Below are positions 37,793 to 45,486 of a DNA stretch of 64,000 nucleotides, in pieces (position 1 is the stretch's first letter; each line of letters opens with the position of its first letter). The stretch is from NCBI GenBank assembly GCA_951800645.1, contig CATOIK010000003.1, positions 62,001-126,000 on the forward strand, written 5' to 3'. The notes beneath the pieces were generated by a model. That model did no database searches and was not told where the DNA came from. It saw only the letters and a list, made by a program, of their open reading frames with translations. Both the position numbers and the translations under genes were made by a program. The DNA comes from an uncultured Eubacteriales bacterium. Its GTDB lineage: Bacteria > Bacillota > Clostridia > Lachnospirales > Lachnospiraceae.

Positions 37793-39086
37793 CCCGCTTC
37801 AGAATATAAAGTCCCTGAATCACTGCAAAAACAATAAAGGTGCTTAAAATGGAACTGCCTCCGTAGCTGACAAAAGGCAGGGTCACTCCAGTAGAAGGAA
37901 TAAACTTGGTTACGCCGCCTGCCGTCAAAAGCACCTGAGTGCCGTAAACCATGCCAAGGCCAAAAGCAATCAGCTTGTAAAACATGGCCTCCATCCGGGC
38001 AGCCAGCATCATAAACTGCAGAAAACAGCCCAGACATACCAGCAGCACACAGATGGCAAACACGCCTCCCAGTTCTTCGGAAATGGCAGCAAACACAAAG
38101 TCCTTCTCTACCACCGGAATCTTGTAGGGCATTCCCTGGTAAAGCCCCATGCCGAACCATCCGCCGGTTCCGATGGCAAACAGAGACTGGGTAATCTGAT
38201 ACCCCTGGTTGTCAATGTCTGCCCATGGATTACTCCAGGCTGTCACACGCACCCGCACATGGGAAAACAGGGCATAGGCCAGCACTGAGGCCACACAGCC
38301 TCCAGCCAGTCCTGTTCCCAGATAAAGCCAGTTGGTGGTGGCTACAAACAGCATGGTCAGATAGGTCAGGAAAAAAATCAGTGCACTGCCCAGATCCTTG
38401 GACAGCACCAGAACCAGCACATGGGCCGCAGCCATGGCCGTAGTAACTGCAATCGTCTTAAAATCCGTGGAGCGGTAAAACATGGCTGCCACAAAGAAGA
38501 CAAAGCTGATTTTTACAAATTCCGACGGCTGGAACTGAAATCCGGCAATGCTTAAGGAAAGCTGGGCGCCGAAACTGTTGTTGCCCACAATCCAGACCAG
38601 AATTAAAAGTCCCAGTCCAAGGCTTCCGTAAACCCAGGGAATCCGGGCTAACTGCCATGCCCGGTCCAGAATAAACGGAATAATCCAGGTCACCAGAGCC
38701 GCAGCCGCCACAATCACAAACTGCCGCACTGCCTTCTCAAAAGAAAGCCGGGTCAGAATAATAAAGCCGATGGTAAGCAGCATGCACATGTTATTTACCA
38801 GAATCCGGGACATCTTCCGGTAAAACAGCCGGTACAATCCCAGATATACGCCAAAGAAGATTACCTGGGCAATGTAAAACAGCACCACACGCTCATCCTC
38901 TGATTTTAAATACAGCACCACATAGGCCACAAAATGCATCAGAAACATGGCTGCATCCTGCCGCCCGCACACCCGGTTCTGCTGCCATTCCTCACGAAAC
39001 CGGAAATAGCTGAAATTCCAATAAGTATAAAGTGCCATAAGCAGTACCAAAAGGTACTTGGACACTTCAATAATTACATTTACCAT
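37770..39086 (-). CDS. FtsW/RodA/SpoVE (SEDS) family peptidoglycan polymerase
   Basis: 438 residues, mostly membrane helices. The SEDS core starts near residue 110 (ILTRLSFEKAVRQF) and holds the active-site loop VEKDFVFAAISEELGG (about 325) and the C-terminal FIPSTGVTLPFVSYGGSS. Polymerises lipid II glycan strands together with the class B PBP. Residues 1 to about 105 add roughly three extra membrane helices before the core. AGGAG ribosome site; the gene's DDEEDYE tail encodes the start region of the PBP gene in another frame. Confidence 0.93.
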   Translation of the reverse strand: MVNVIIEVSKYLLVLLMALYTYWNFSYFRFREEWQQNRVCGRQDAAMFLMHFVAYVVLYLKSEDERVVLFYIAQVIFFGVYLGLYRLFYRKMSRILVNNMCMLLTIGFIILTRLSFEKAVRQFVIVAAAALVTWIIPFILDRAWQLARIPWVYGSLGLGLLILVWIVGNNSFGAQLSLSIAGFQFQPSEFVKISFVFFVAAMFYRSTDFKTIAVTTAMAAAHVLVLVLSKDLGSALIFFLTYLTMLFVATTNWLYLGTGLAGGCVASVLAYALFSHVRVRVTAWSNPWADIDNQGYQITQSLFAIGTGGWFGMGLYQGMPYKIPVVEKDFVFAAISEELGGVFAICVLLVCLGCFLQFMMLAARMEAMFYKLIAFGLGMVYGTQVLLTAGGVTKFIPSTGVTLPFVSYGGSSILSTFIVFAVIQGLYILKRDDEEDYE

Positions 39087-39104
39087 ACTCCTCCTGTTTC
39101 TGCC

Positions 39105-41348
39105 CTATTCTACGCCCCGCTTCAAATGGCCTCTGGTAAAATCCTCTACCGGAGACGGGGAGTCTGTTCCCCGCAGGAAATGAGCACCGTAGGCATTTAT
39201 GATGGCCTCAACCTGTTTCGGCTCCTCTACAGTAAAGGAAAGCCGCAAACTCTCCGGAGAAAGCCGTCTTACAATATCCTCCTGTCCTAAAAGAGATAAG
39301 GGACTGGGATTATAAATGGTGTTGTAACAGAACCGGCAATGATTCTTTACCGGAAGCTCCGCTCCCTTCCGGTCCTTTAATATCAGAAGCTCCGGCTCAT
39401 GTTTACAGCCCTTCGTGGTTCTTACAATGCACTGAGCCGACACCATAGCCGGATAATGGCCATACACTACCATCTCCCAGGGAAGACTCTCCTCCGCCTG
39501 TTTCAGCAGTTCTTCCAGTTCCCGGCTGTTAAGCTCCAACGGCAATGTCAGCCGGGACGCCCCCAGCTCCTTCATCCTGTCTGCTGCCCTGTGATTCATC
39601 ACATACAGATTGGCGTCAAAAATCATGGCTGTATCCCTAAGTCCCATCTGACGCAAAAATTCCGGTTCCTCCATGGAGCGGATCACAAAGCAGTCAAATC
39701 CGGCGGCCTTTAAGGCAGTCTCCTGCTTTTTCAGATACTGCTCTGCCTCCCGGCGGAAAATCTGAGGTAAAATAAGCCCGCAGGATTTTCCTTCCTGATG
39801 ACAGTATTTTACTGCTTTTTCCCAGGTTTCTGCTCCAAAACCGGTACTGTCTAGATAAACCGCACTTACATCCGGACTGTTTACTGCTGCTTCCAGGGTG
39901 TGGGGATTTTCCAGAGAAACGACAAAGCCCGGTAATGTCTCTTTCGATGGCCGTTCTGTCCTGCTGCAAAATTCCTTCCGTTCCCTCCAGTCAGGCGTCT
40001 GCCTCCGGTACTGACTTAAAACAGCCTGCTCCAACTGCTCCATGCCCTGCCGCCGAAGCTGATTCAAAGCCTGTACCGGAAGGAAGCATTTTCCTTCAAG
40101 CTCTGCAGTCAGCTTTTCAAAATAAAAGGCGGAACCTCCGGTTTTATTGATCTGCTTTAACAATTTTTCTTCTGTCAGCGGCTGATTCTTGGCAGTTTGA
40201 ACCAGATTTCCAAATACTTCTGCCTGGATTTCCCCGGCAGCTTCCGAAGAAATCCCATGAGCAGCCGCAAAGGTAAGGGAAAGTTTCGCCGGTTCTCCTT
40301 CCTTTAAGGTTACATGCCCCATTACCGGCTCCTGCTTTGAAACATTCACAAACTCTGCATCCAGCCGGTCAAACAGTTGCTGGTTCCCTTCCCGGAATGC
40401 CGGCTTCTCCTTTAAGGCCACCATATCCCGGCCATTGTGCTGCTTATAATAACCGTCTGTAAAGCCGCCCCGGTCAAACAGATCCAGAAGAATCCGCCGG
40501 TCTGCCGGGTCCACCTGATAACCGTCCCGGCCCTGCTTCAGATACTGATCCACATATTTCCGGTAGATACTTACCACCCCGGCTGTGTAACGGGGACTTT
40601 TCATCCGTCCCTCTATTTTTAAGGAGTATACCCCCGCCTCGATAATATCCGGCAGAATATCCAGGGTGCACAAATCCTTCAGGCTTAAAACATGGCGGTT
40701 GTCTTTGGTCTTTGCACCCGGCGCCTGTTCCCCTCCTGATGTCTGATAAGGCAGTCTGCAAGGCTGGGCGCACCGTCCCCTGTTTCCGCTTCTTCCTCCA
40801 ATCAGGCTGCTTAACAGGCACTGGCCGGAATAGCAATAACAGAGCGCTCCATGAACAAAGCTTTCAATTTCAATGTCTGTATGATTCCGGATTTCCCGAA
40901 TTTCTGCCAGAGAAAGCTCCCTGGCTGTTACGATACGGTTGGCTCCCATCTCCTTCAGCATCCTGGCGCTGCGCCACCCGGTAACTGTCATCTGAGTGCT
41001 GGCGTGAACCGGAAGGTCCGGAAAACACCTGCGCACCAGATCAAACACTCCCAAATCCTGGACAATCACTGCATCCAGCCCCCGCTCATAGTATGGAAGC
41101 AAAAAATCATAAAGCTGGTCCAGCTCGCCTTCTTTTACCAGGGTATTTACCGTCATATAAAGCTGGACACCGTGAAGATGGGCATAGTCTATGGCCTCTA
41201 AAAACTGGTCTTCTTCCGGATTATCTGCGTAGGCCCGTGCTCCAAACCGGCTGCCGCCCATATAAACTGCGTCTGCCCCCGCATTGATAGCCGCCTTCAT
41301 ACTTTCCATTGACCCGGCCGGCGCCAGGATTTCCACTTGTGGTTTCAA
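39105..41348 (-). CDS. U32 family peptidase with DUF3656 domain (RlhA-like)
   Basis: 747 residues. N-terminal U32 domain (VEILAPAGSMESMKAAINAG; DAVYMGG), the U32 signature EIESFVHGALCYCYSGQCL (about 160) with GRCAQPCRLPY supplying Cys ligands for an iron-sulfur cluster, then the C-terminal DUF3656 region (about 400-500) and a second barrel half with cysteine-containing CKHEPELL and NHCRFCYN. The architecture matches RlhA, which hydroxylates C2501 of 23S rRNA in E. coli. The start is TTG (41346-41348), with AGGAGG 6 bases upstream. The protease name is historical. Confidence 0.88.
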   Translation of the reverse strand: MKPQVEILAPAGSMESMKAAINAGADAVYMGGSRFGARAYADNPEEDQFLEAIDYAHLHGVQLYMTVNTLVKEGELDQLYDFLLPYYERGLDAVIVQDLGVFDLVRRCFPDLPVHASTQMTVTGWRSARMLKEMGANRIVTARELSLAEIREIRNHTDIEIESFVHGALCYCYSGQCLLSSLIGGRSGNRGRCAQPCRLPYQTSGGEQAPGAKTKDNRHVLSLKDLCTLDILPDIIEAGVYSLKIEGRMKSPRYTAGVVSIYRKYVDQYLKQGRDGYQVDPADRRILLDLFDRGGFTDGYYKQHNGRDMVALKEKPAFREGNQQLFDRLDAEFVNVSKQEPVMGHVTLKEGEPAKLSLTFAAAHGISSEAAGEIQAEVFGNLVQTAKNQPLTEEKLLKQINKTGGSAFYFEKLTAELEGKCFLPVQALNQLRRQGMEQLEQAVLSQYRRQTPDWRERKEFCSRTERPSKETLPGFVVSLENPHTLEAAVNSPDVSAVYLDSTGFGAETWEKAVKYCHQEGKSCGLILPQIFRREAEQYLKKQETALKAAGFDCFVIRSMEEPEFLRQMGLRDTAMIFDANLYVMNHRAADRMKELGASRLTLPLELNSRELEELLKQAEESLPWEMVVYGHYPAMVSAQCIVRTTKGCKHEPELLILKDRKGAELPVKNHCRFCYNTIYNPSPLSLLGQEDIVRRLSPESLRLSFTVEEPKQVEAIINAYGAHFLRGTDSPSPVEDFTRGHLKRGVE

Positions 41349-41448
41349 ATCTGCCTCCTATTGTCACTGCTCCCTGTTTCCCCAGTGTTCTCCTATCAAA
41401 AACACATGGGGATGTCCCGATTTTACCGGAAAACACCCCCTGCTATTC

Positions 41449-41874
41449 TTACCGTCTGCCCTTTTTGCCGGAATCTCCATGGTTCCCTGTCTGGGAAGCT
41501 GCCGCCTCCTGACCGGCTTCCGGCTCTTTCTTATCCTTTGCCGCTTCCAGCTCCTTCTCCAGTGACTCCAGCTTCATCTGCGTTGTGATCAGCTCATGTT
41601 TCAGGCTGTAGGCTTCCTTCTCCAGAATCCCCTTCTGGGCCTCTAAGGTATCTGCCCGCTCCTGCTCCTTAAAATAGTCGTCTGCCAGATTCAACTGCAC
41701 CATCAGCGTCTGATAATCTGCGTTCATCCGGGAAAAACCAGGCACCTTCTTCACTTCCCCGATTTTTTCATTTAAGTAGGCTGCCACCCGGCGCAGATAC
41801 CCTTCGTCCTCGGTTCCTGCCAGAGTAAATACAGTGCCATCTATTAAAACTTCTGCGTAGTTCTTATCACTCAT
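41449..41874 (-). CDS. zapA: cell division protein ZapA
   Basis: 141 residues. N-terminal ZapA fold (AEVLIDGTVFTLAGTEDEGY, LRRVAAYLNEKI) followed by a coiled coil (about 75-125) and a low-complexity charged tail (KDKKEPEAGQEAAA). Promotes FtsZ filament bundling at midcell. AGGAG ribosome site. Its leader carries a perfect 7-bp hairpin (41908-41924). Between ruvB and the U32 gene. Confidence 0.88.
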   Translation of the reverse strand: MSDKNYAEVLIDGTVFTLAGTEDEGYLRRVAAYLNEKIGEVKKVPGFSRMNADYQTLMVQLNLADDYFKEQERADTLEAQKGILEKEAYSLKHELITTQMKLESLEKELEAAKDKKEPEAGQEAAASQTGNHGDSGKKGRR

Positions 41875-41907
41875 GTTTTTGACTCCTGATTTTTTTCTTT
41901 CTGTACT

Positions 41908-41924
41908 GCCGATACCTTATCGGC
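41908..41924. promoter_or_regulatory. 7-bp perfect hairpin/palindrome before zapA
   Basis: GCCGATA (41908-41914) and TATCGGC (41918-41924) around a 3-base loop. 34 bases before the zapA start, in the stretch 41875-41996 that has no gene. Plus-strand side is followed by TTTTAT. Could be a weak terminator, a leader hairpin or an operator. Confidence 0.4.
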
Positions 41925-41996
41925 TTTTATACATACAAAAACAGTCTACCATATTTGCCGGGAATCAACAAGCCAAAAATCTGCAGGATGGCACCA

Positions 41997-42995
41997 TTAT
42001 CCCTCAAAGGGAATTCCCAGATGATGATAAGCGCTCTCCGTAGCCACCCGTCCTCTGGGGGTTCGGTTAATAAACCCATTCATCAGAAGATAAGGCTCAT
42101 ACACATCTTCCAAAGTGCCTGCATCCTCTCCCAAAGCTGCAGCCAGAGTGTCCAGTCCTACCGGGCCGCCGCCGAACTTTTCAATCATCATAAGAAGGAT
42201 GCTCCGGTCATTGTTGTCTAAGCCCCGCTTGTCTACATCCAGAATGTCCAGGGCAAACTCTGCCACCTCTTTTGTGATAATGCCGCTATATTTTACCTGT
42301 GCAAAATCCCGCACCCGCTTTAACAGCCGGTTAGCCAGACGAGGGGTCCCTCTGGACCGGCGGGCAATTTCCGCTGCCCCATCCGGGTCAATCTCCACGC
42401 CTAAAACACCGGCAGACCGTTCCACAATGATCTGAAGCTCCGAAGGCTGATAAAATTCCAGCTTCTGCACCACTCCAAACCGGTCCCGCAATGGCGCCGT
42501 TAAAAGTCCCGCCCTGGTAGTAGCTCCCACCAGGGTAAAATGAGGTAAATCCAGCCGGATGGAACGGGCCGAGGATTCTTTTCCCAGCATAATATCAATG
42601 GCAAAATCCTCCATAGCCGGATAAAGCACTTCCTCCACCTGACGGTTCAGCCGGTGAATCTCATCTACAAACAGTACATCTCCCTCCTGGAGGTTGTTTA
42701 AAATAGCTGCCATCTCCCCCGGCTTTTCAATAGCCGGGCCTGAGGTCACCTTCATATGCACTCCCATTTCATTGGCAATAATCCCGGACAAGGTGGTTTT
42801 TCCCAGTCCGGGCGGGCCGTAAAACAGCACATGATCCAGGGACTCTCCACGAGCCTTGGCCGCCTCCATATACACCTTTAGATTGTTTTTGATTTTTTCC
42901 TGACCGATGTAATCCTCCAGCATCTGAGGCCGCAGATTGGGCTCAATATATTTATCTTCCTGGGTAATCTCCGTTGTGATAATTCTTCGTTCCAT
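41997..42995 (-). CDS. ruvB: Holliday junction branch migration ATPase RuvB
   Basis: 332 residues. AAA+ motor: Walker [13 protein letters not shown] (about 57), Walker [13 protein letters not shown] (about 108), sensor [17 protein letters not shown] (about 155), and a C-terminal winged helix ([21 protein letters not shown]) with RTPRGRVAT. Drives branch migration with RuvA. Follows ruvA by 49 bases; ruvC is not adjacent, which is usual in Firmicutes. Confidence 0.97.
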   Translation of the reverse strand: MERRIITTEITQEDKYIEPNLRPQMLEDYIGQEKIKNNLKVYMEAAKARGESLDHVLFYGPPGLGKTTLSGIIANEMGVHMKVTSGPAIEKPGEMAAILNNLQEGDVLFVDEIHRLNRQVEEVLYPAMEDFAIDIMLGKESSARSIRLDLPHFTLVGATTRAGLLTAPLRDRFGVVQKLEFYQPSELQIIVERSAGVLGVEIDPDGAAEIARRSRGTPRLANRLLKRVRDFAQVKYSGIITKEVAEFALDILDVDKRGLDNNDRSILLMMIEKFGGGPVGLDTLAAALGEDAGTLEDVYEPYLLMNGFINRTPRGRVATESAYHHLGIPFEG

Positions 42996-43044
42996 GTTTC
43001 TCTCCGTTATCTGTCATTCCGCCTGCACGCTTAAAGGGCCTGGA

Positions 43045-43671
43045 TTAAAACGCCAAAAATTTCAGGGATGCCTTTAACACGGCCTCCACTGTCATATCCT
43101 CTGTGATTTCCACCTGGCGCACTGCCTTTGCAGACTCTGTAAGAGAATAGCCAAGCGCTGTCAGTGCCTCTACTGCATCCTTTCCAACACCCTCTACGCC
43201 GGAAACGGCTGTATTTGCTTCCGGAACTGCTGCTCCTCCAAAAGATTCCGGCAGTACATCCTCCATGCGGATCCGGTCTTTCAAATCCAGAATGACCCGC
43301 TTTGCCGTTTTGGGACCGATGCCCGGCGCTTGGGAAATGGCCTTTGCATCCTCAGAAAGAATCGCCATCCGAAGATCATCCGGCCGCAGTGCGGACAGGA
43401 TTCCCAGCGCCGCCTTAGGCCCTATTCCGCTTACCCCCAGAAGCTGATGAAACATCTTTAAATCCTGGCGGCTGAAAAAACCGTACAGAGTCATGGCATC
43501 CTCCCGCACCTGAAGGGATGTATAAATTTTTACCTCTGCTCCGATTCTGGGCAGACGGTCCAGCACCGCCAGCGGCACATGGATATTCCAGCCGATTCCT
43601 CCTGACTCTACCACGATCATGTCCTCCCACAGTTCCGTAAGAGGGCCTTTTATATATGAAAACAATCTCAT
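43045..43671 (-). CDS. ruvA: Holliday junction DNA helicase subunit RuvA
   Basis: 208 residues from ATG 43669-43671 (MRLFSYIKGPLTEL), chosen by family conservation; GGAGG is only 2 bases upstream, so a TTG 9 bases earlier is an alternative. OB-fold (1-62), two helix-hairpin-helix motifs (LLGVSGIGPKAALGIL and ISQAPGIGPKTAKRVILDL) and a C-terminal RuvB-binding domain (AVEALTALGYSLTESAKAVRQ). A promoter and a LexA-like box lie upstream. Confidence 0.95.
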   Translation of the reverse strand: MRLFSYIKGPLTELWEDMIVVESGGIGWNIHVPLAVLDRLPRIGAEVKIYTSLQVREDAMTLYGFFSRQDLKMFHQLLGVSGIGPKAALGILSALRPDDLRMAILSEDAKAISQAPGIGPKTAKRVILDLKDRIRMEDVLPESFGGAAVPEANTAVSGVEGVGKDAVEALTALGYSLTESAKAVRQVEITEDMTVEAVLKASLKFLAF

Positions 43672-43733
43672 TACCTCCAAAATCCTGCCAGCAGCGGTTT
43701 CCTGCCTTTCCAGTTACCTCTGCTCTTTGAAAA

Positions 43734-43762
43734 AGTATATCATATGGCAGAAATGAATGCAA
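43734..43762 (-). promoter_or_regulatory. ruvAB promoter
   Basis: Minus strand: -35 TTGCAT (43757-43762), 17-base spacer, -10 TATACT (43734-43739); the start codon is about 65 bases downstream. Confidence 0.75.
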
Positions 43763-43771
43763 GACAAATAC

Positions 43772-43785
43772 CGAACAAACATTCG
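43772..43785. promoter_or_regulatory. LexA (SOS) box candidate between ruvAB and the nuclease gene
   Basis: CGAACAAACATTCG matches the Gram-positive SOS box CGAAC-N4-GTTCG with one mismatch. It lies 9 bases upstream of the ruvAB -35 box and 6 bases upstream of the -35 box of the divergent nuclease gene, so one repressor dimer could cover both. Confidence 0.6.
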
Positions 43786-43791
43786 TTTTTG

Positions 43792-43820
43792 TTGACTTTC
43801 TTTTTCCTGTCCCTTATAAT
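43792..43820 (+). promoter_or_regulatory. promoter for the RNase H-fold nuclease gene
   Basis: -35 TTGACT (43792-43797), 17-base spacer, consensus -10 TATAAT (43815-43820); the start codon is 46 bases downstream. Confidence 0.8.
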
Positions 43821-43865
43821 CATATTATCTGAAACAGTTGCTATTTTGAACATAAGAGGCCCCCT

Positions 43866-44960
43866 ATGCTTACCATACGCAAACAACTAGAGCTTCCGGA
43901 CACCTATCCCTTAGAGCGGATTGGCGCCTTGAAAGACCTGCTTTTTTTTGATATTGAAACCACTGGTTTTTCCGGAGATTATGCAAATCTGTATTTGATC
44001 GGCTGCACTTATTTTCAGGACAACTGCTGGAATTTGATCCAGTGGTTCGCCGACACAAAGGAGTCGGAACCGGAGCTTTTAGACAGTTTTTTCTCCTTTC
44101 TGGAAAACTACAAGATCCTGATTCACTTTAACGGAGACGGCTTTGATATTCCGTTTCTTTTAAAACGCTGCAAAAAGTATAAAAAGCCCTACGACTTTTC
44201 TTGTGTCCAGAGCGTAGACATTTATAAAAAGATCAAGCCCTACCGGAAGCTTTTAGGCCTGGACAGCTTAAAGCAGAAATCCATTGAGCAGTTTCTTGGC
44301 ATTTCCCGGACAGATAAATACTCCGGCGGAGAGCTGATTGAAGTCTACCATCGTTACCTGTCCACCCACGACCAGCACCTGTACGATCTTTTAATGCTCC
44401 ACAACGAAGATGATTTAAAAGGCATGCCGGTCATCCTCCCCATTTTAAACTACCCGGATTTTCTGGAGCATCCCATGCGGCTTTTCAGTCAGCAGATTCT
44501 TATTGAAACCTACCCGGACGGCAGCTTCCGCCACCTGCTGGAGCTGGTCTGTGAAACCGACTATCCAGTGCCGGTTTCCTTTTCCCAGACTGCAGAGCCG
44601 GTTACCTGCCAGGTAAACCAAAACCGCGTCACCTTCCTGGTAGCCCTTTACGACGGAACCCTGAAGCACTTTTATCCCAACTACAAGGACTACTACTATC
44701 TGATTCACGAGGACCGGGCTGTTCACAAAAGCATTGGAGATCTGGTAAGCAAGGACGCCCGGATAAAAGCTACTGCCAAAACCTGCTATACCCCCATGGA
44801 AGGCTGCTTTGTGCCTCAGTTTGAGCCCATCTGGGAGCCGGCCCTGAAAGAGGATTTCAAAGACAAAATTTCCTACGCTGCTCTGACCGATGTGTGCCTG
44901 AAAGACGCTCAGTGCTTCCAGTCCTATGTCAGTCAGCTTTTAAAGCATTTGCGGGGATAA
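43866..44960 (+). CDS. RNase H-fold 3'-5' exonuclease domain protein (YprB-like)
   Basis: 364 residues. DEDD-type exonuclease signatures: FFDIETTGF (about 29), ILIHFNGDGFDIPFL (about 90) with Asn-Asp, and a C-terminal YDLLMLHNEDDLKGM (about 175) with His and Asp, consistent with the PF13482-like RNase_H_2 family (Bacillus YprB). The second half (200-364) has no motif that I recognise. Nucleic-acid substrate unknown. Its possible LexA box shared with ruvAB hints at a DNA-repair role, by inference. Ribosome site is poor (AAGAGG). Confidence 0.82.
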   Translation: MLTIRKQLELPDTYPLERIGALKDLLFFDIETTGFSGDYANLYLIGCTYFQDNCWNLIQWFADTKESEPELLDSFFSFLENYKILIHFNGDGFDIPFLLKRCKKYKKPYDFSCVQSVDIYKKIKPYRKLLGLDSLKQKSIEQFLGISRTDKYSGGELIEVYHRYLSTHDQHLYDLLMLHNEDDLKGMPVILPILNYPDFLEHPMRLFSQQILIETYPDGSFRHLLELVCETDYPVPVSFSQTAEPVTCQVNQNRVTFLVALYDGTLKHFYPNYKDYYYLIHEDRAVHKSIGDLVSKDARIKATAKTCYTPMEGCFVPQFEPIWEPALKEDFKDKISYAALTDVCLKDAQCFQSYVSQLLKHLRG

Positions 44961-44978
44961 ACCGCTCCCCTTCTGTTC

Positions 44979-45007
44979 TTGCAATTTCCTTTTGGAAATG
45001 ATACCAT
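44979..45007 (+). promoter_or_regulatory. promoter for the DtxR-like gene
   Basis: -35 TTGCAA (44979-44984), 17-base spacer, -10 TACCAT (45002-45007); a TTTCC-TTTT-GGAAA palindrome (44985-44998) fills the spacer and could be an operator. Confidence 0.45.
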
Positions 45008-45039
45008 AATAAAAACAGGACTGATTAAGGAGGAATTTC

Positions 45040-45423
45040 ATGGGGTACATTAAACATAAATCTGAGGAATCTGTGGAAGATTACTTAGAGACAATCCTGA
45101 TTTTAAGTCAGCGCCTTCCCGGCGTCCGCTCCATTGATATAGCAAACGAGCTGTCCTACTCCAAGCCCAGCGTCAGCGTTGCCATGAAGAATTTAAAAAG
45201 CAAACAGTATATCACCGTTGGAGAAGACGGCTACATTCAACTGACCCAGGAGGGGAAAAAGCTGGCATCCGAAACATTGGAACGCCACACCCTAATCAGC
45301 CGCTGGCTGGTCAGCCTGGGAGTTTCTCCAGAAACCGCCTCCGCAGACGCCTGCCGGGTAGAACACGATTTAAGCACAGAAAGCTTTGAAGCCTTAAAAA
45401 AACATATTCTGGGCAATGCCTGA
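45040..45423 (+). CDS. DtxR/MntR family metal-dependent transcriptional regulator
   Basis: 127 residues. N-terminal winged helix (SVEDYLETILILSQ; VRSIDIANELSYSKPSVSVAMKNL, about 10-55) and the dimerisation/metal domain ending in ACRVEHDLSTESFEALKKHI, which carries the conserved Cys/Glu/His metal-ligand cluster (ETASADACRVEHD). There is no SH3/FeoA-like third domain, so it is MntR-sized or smaller. Likely senses Mn2+ or Fe2+; no transporter gene is adjacent. AAGGAGG ribosome site. Confidence 0.9.
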   Translation: MGYIKHKSEESVEDYLETILILSQRLPGVRSIDIANELSYSKPSVSVAMKNLKSKQYITVGEDGYIQLTQEGKKLASETLERHTLISRWLVSLGVSPETASADACRVEHDLSTESFEALKKHILGNA

Positions 45424-45440
45424 CAGACATTTTATCCATC

Positions 45441-45478
45441 AAAAAGGGAGCTGCTAATTGCAGCCCCCTTCTTTTTTA
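45441..45478. terminator. bidirectional terminator between the DtxR and PFOR genes
   Basis: AAGGGaGCTGC (45444-45454) pairs with GCAGCcCCCTT (45460-45470) around TAATT; T-run CTTTTTT on the plus strand and an A-run on the other side, so it can stop both converging genes. Confidence 0.85.
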
Positions 45479-45486
45479 TCTGTTTA

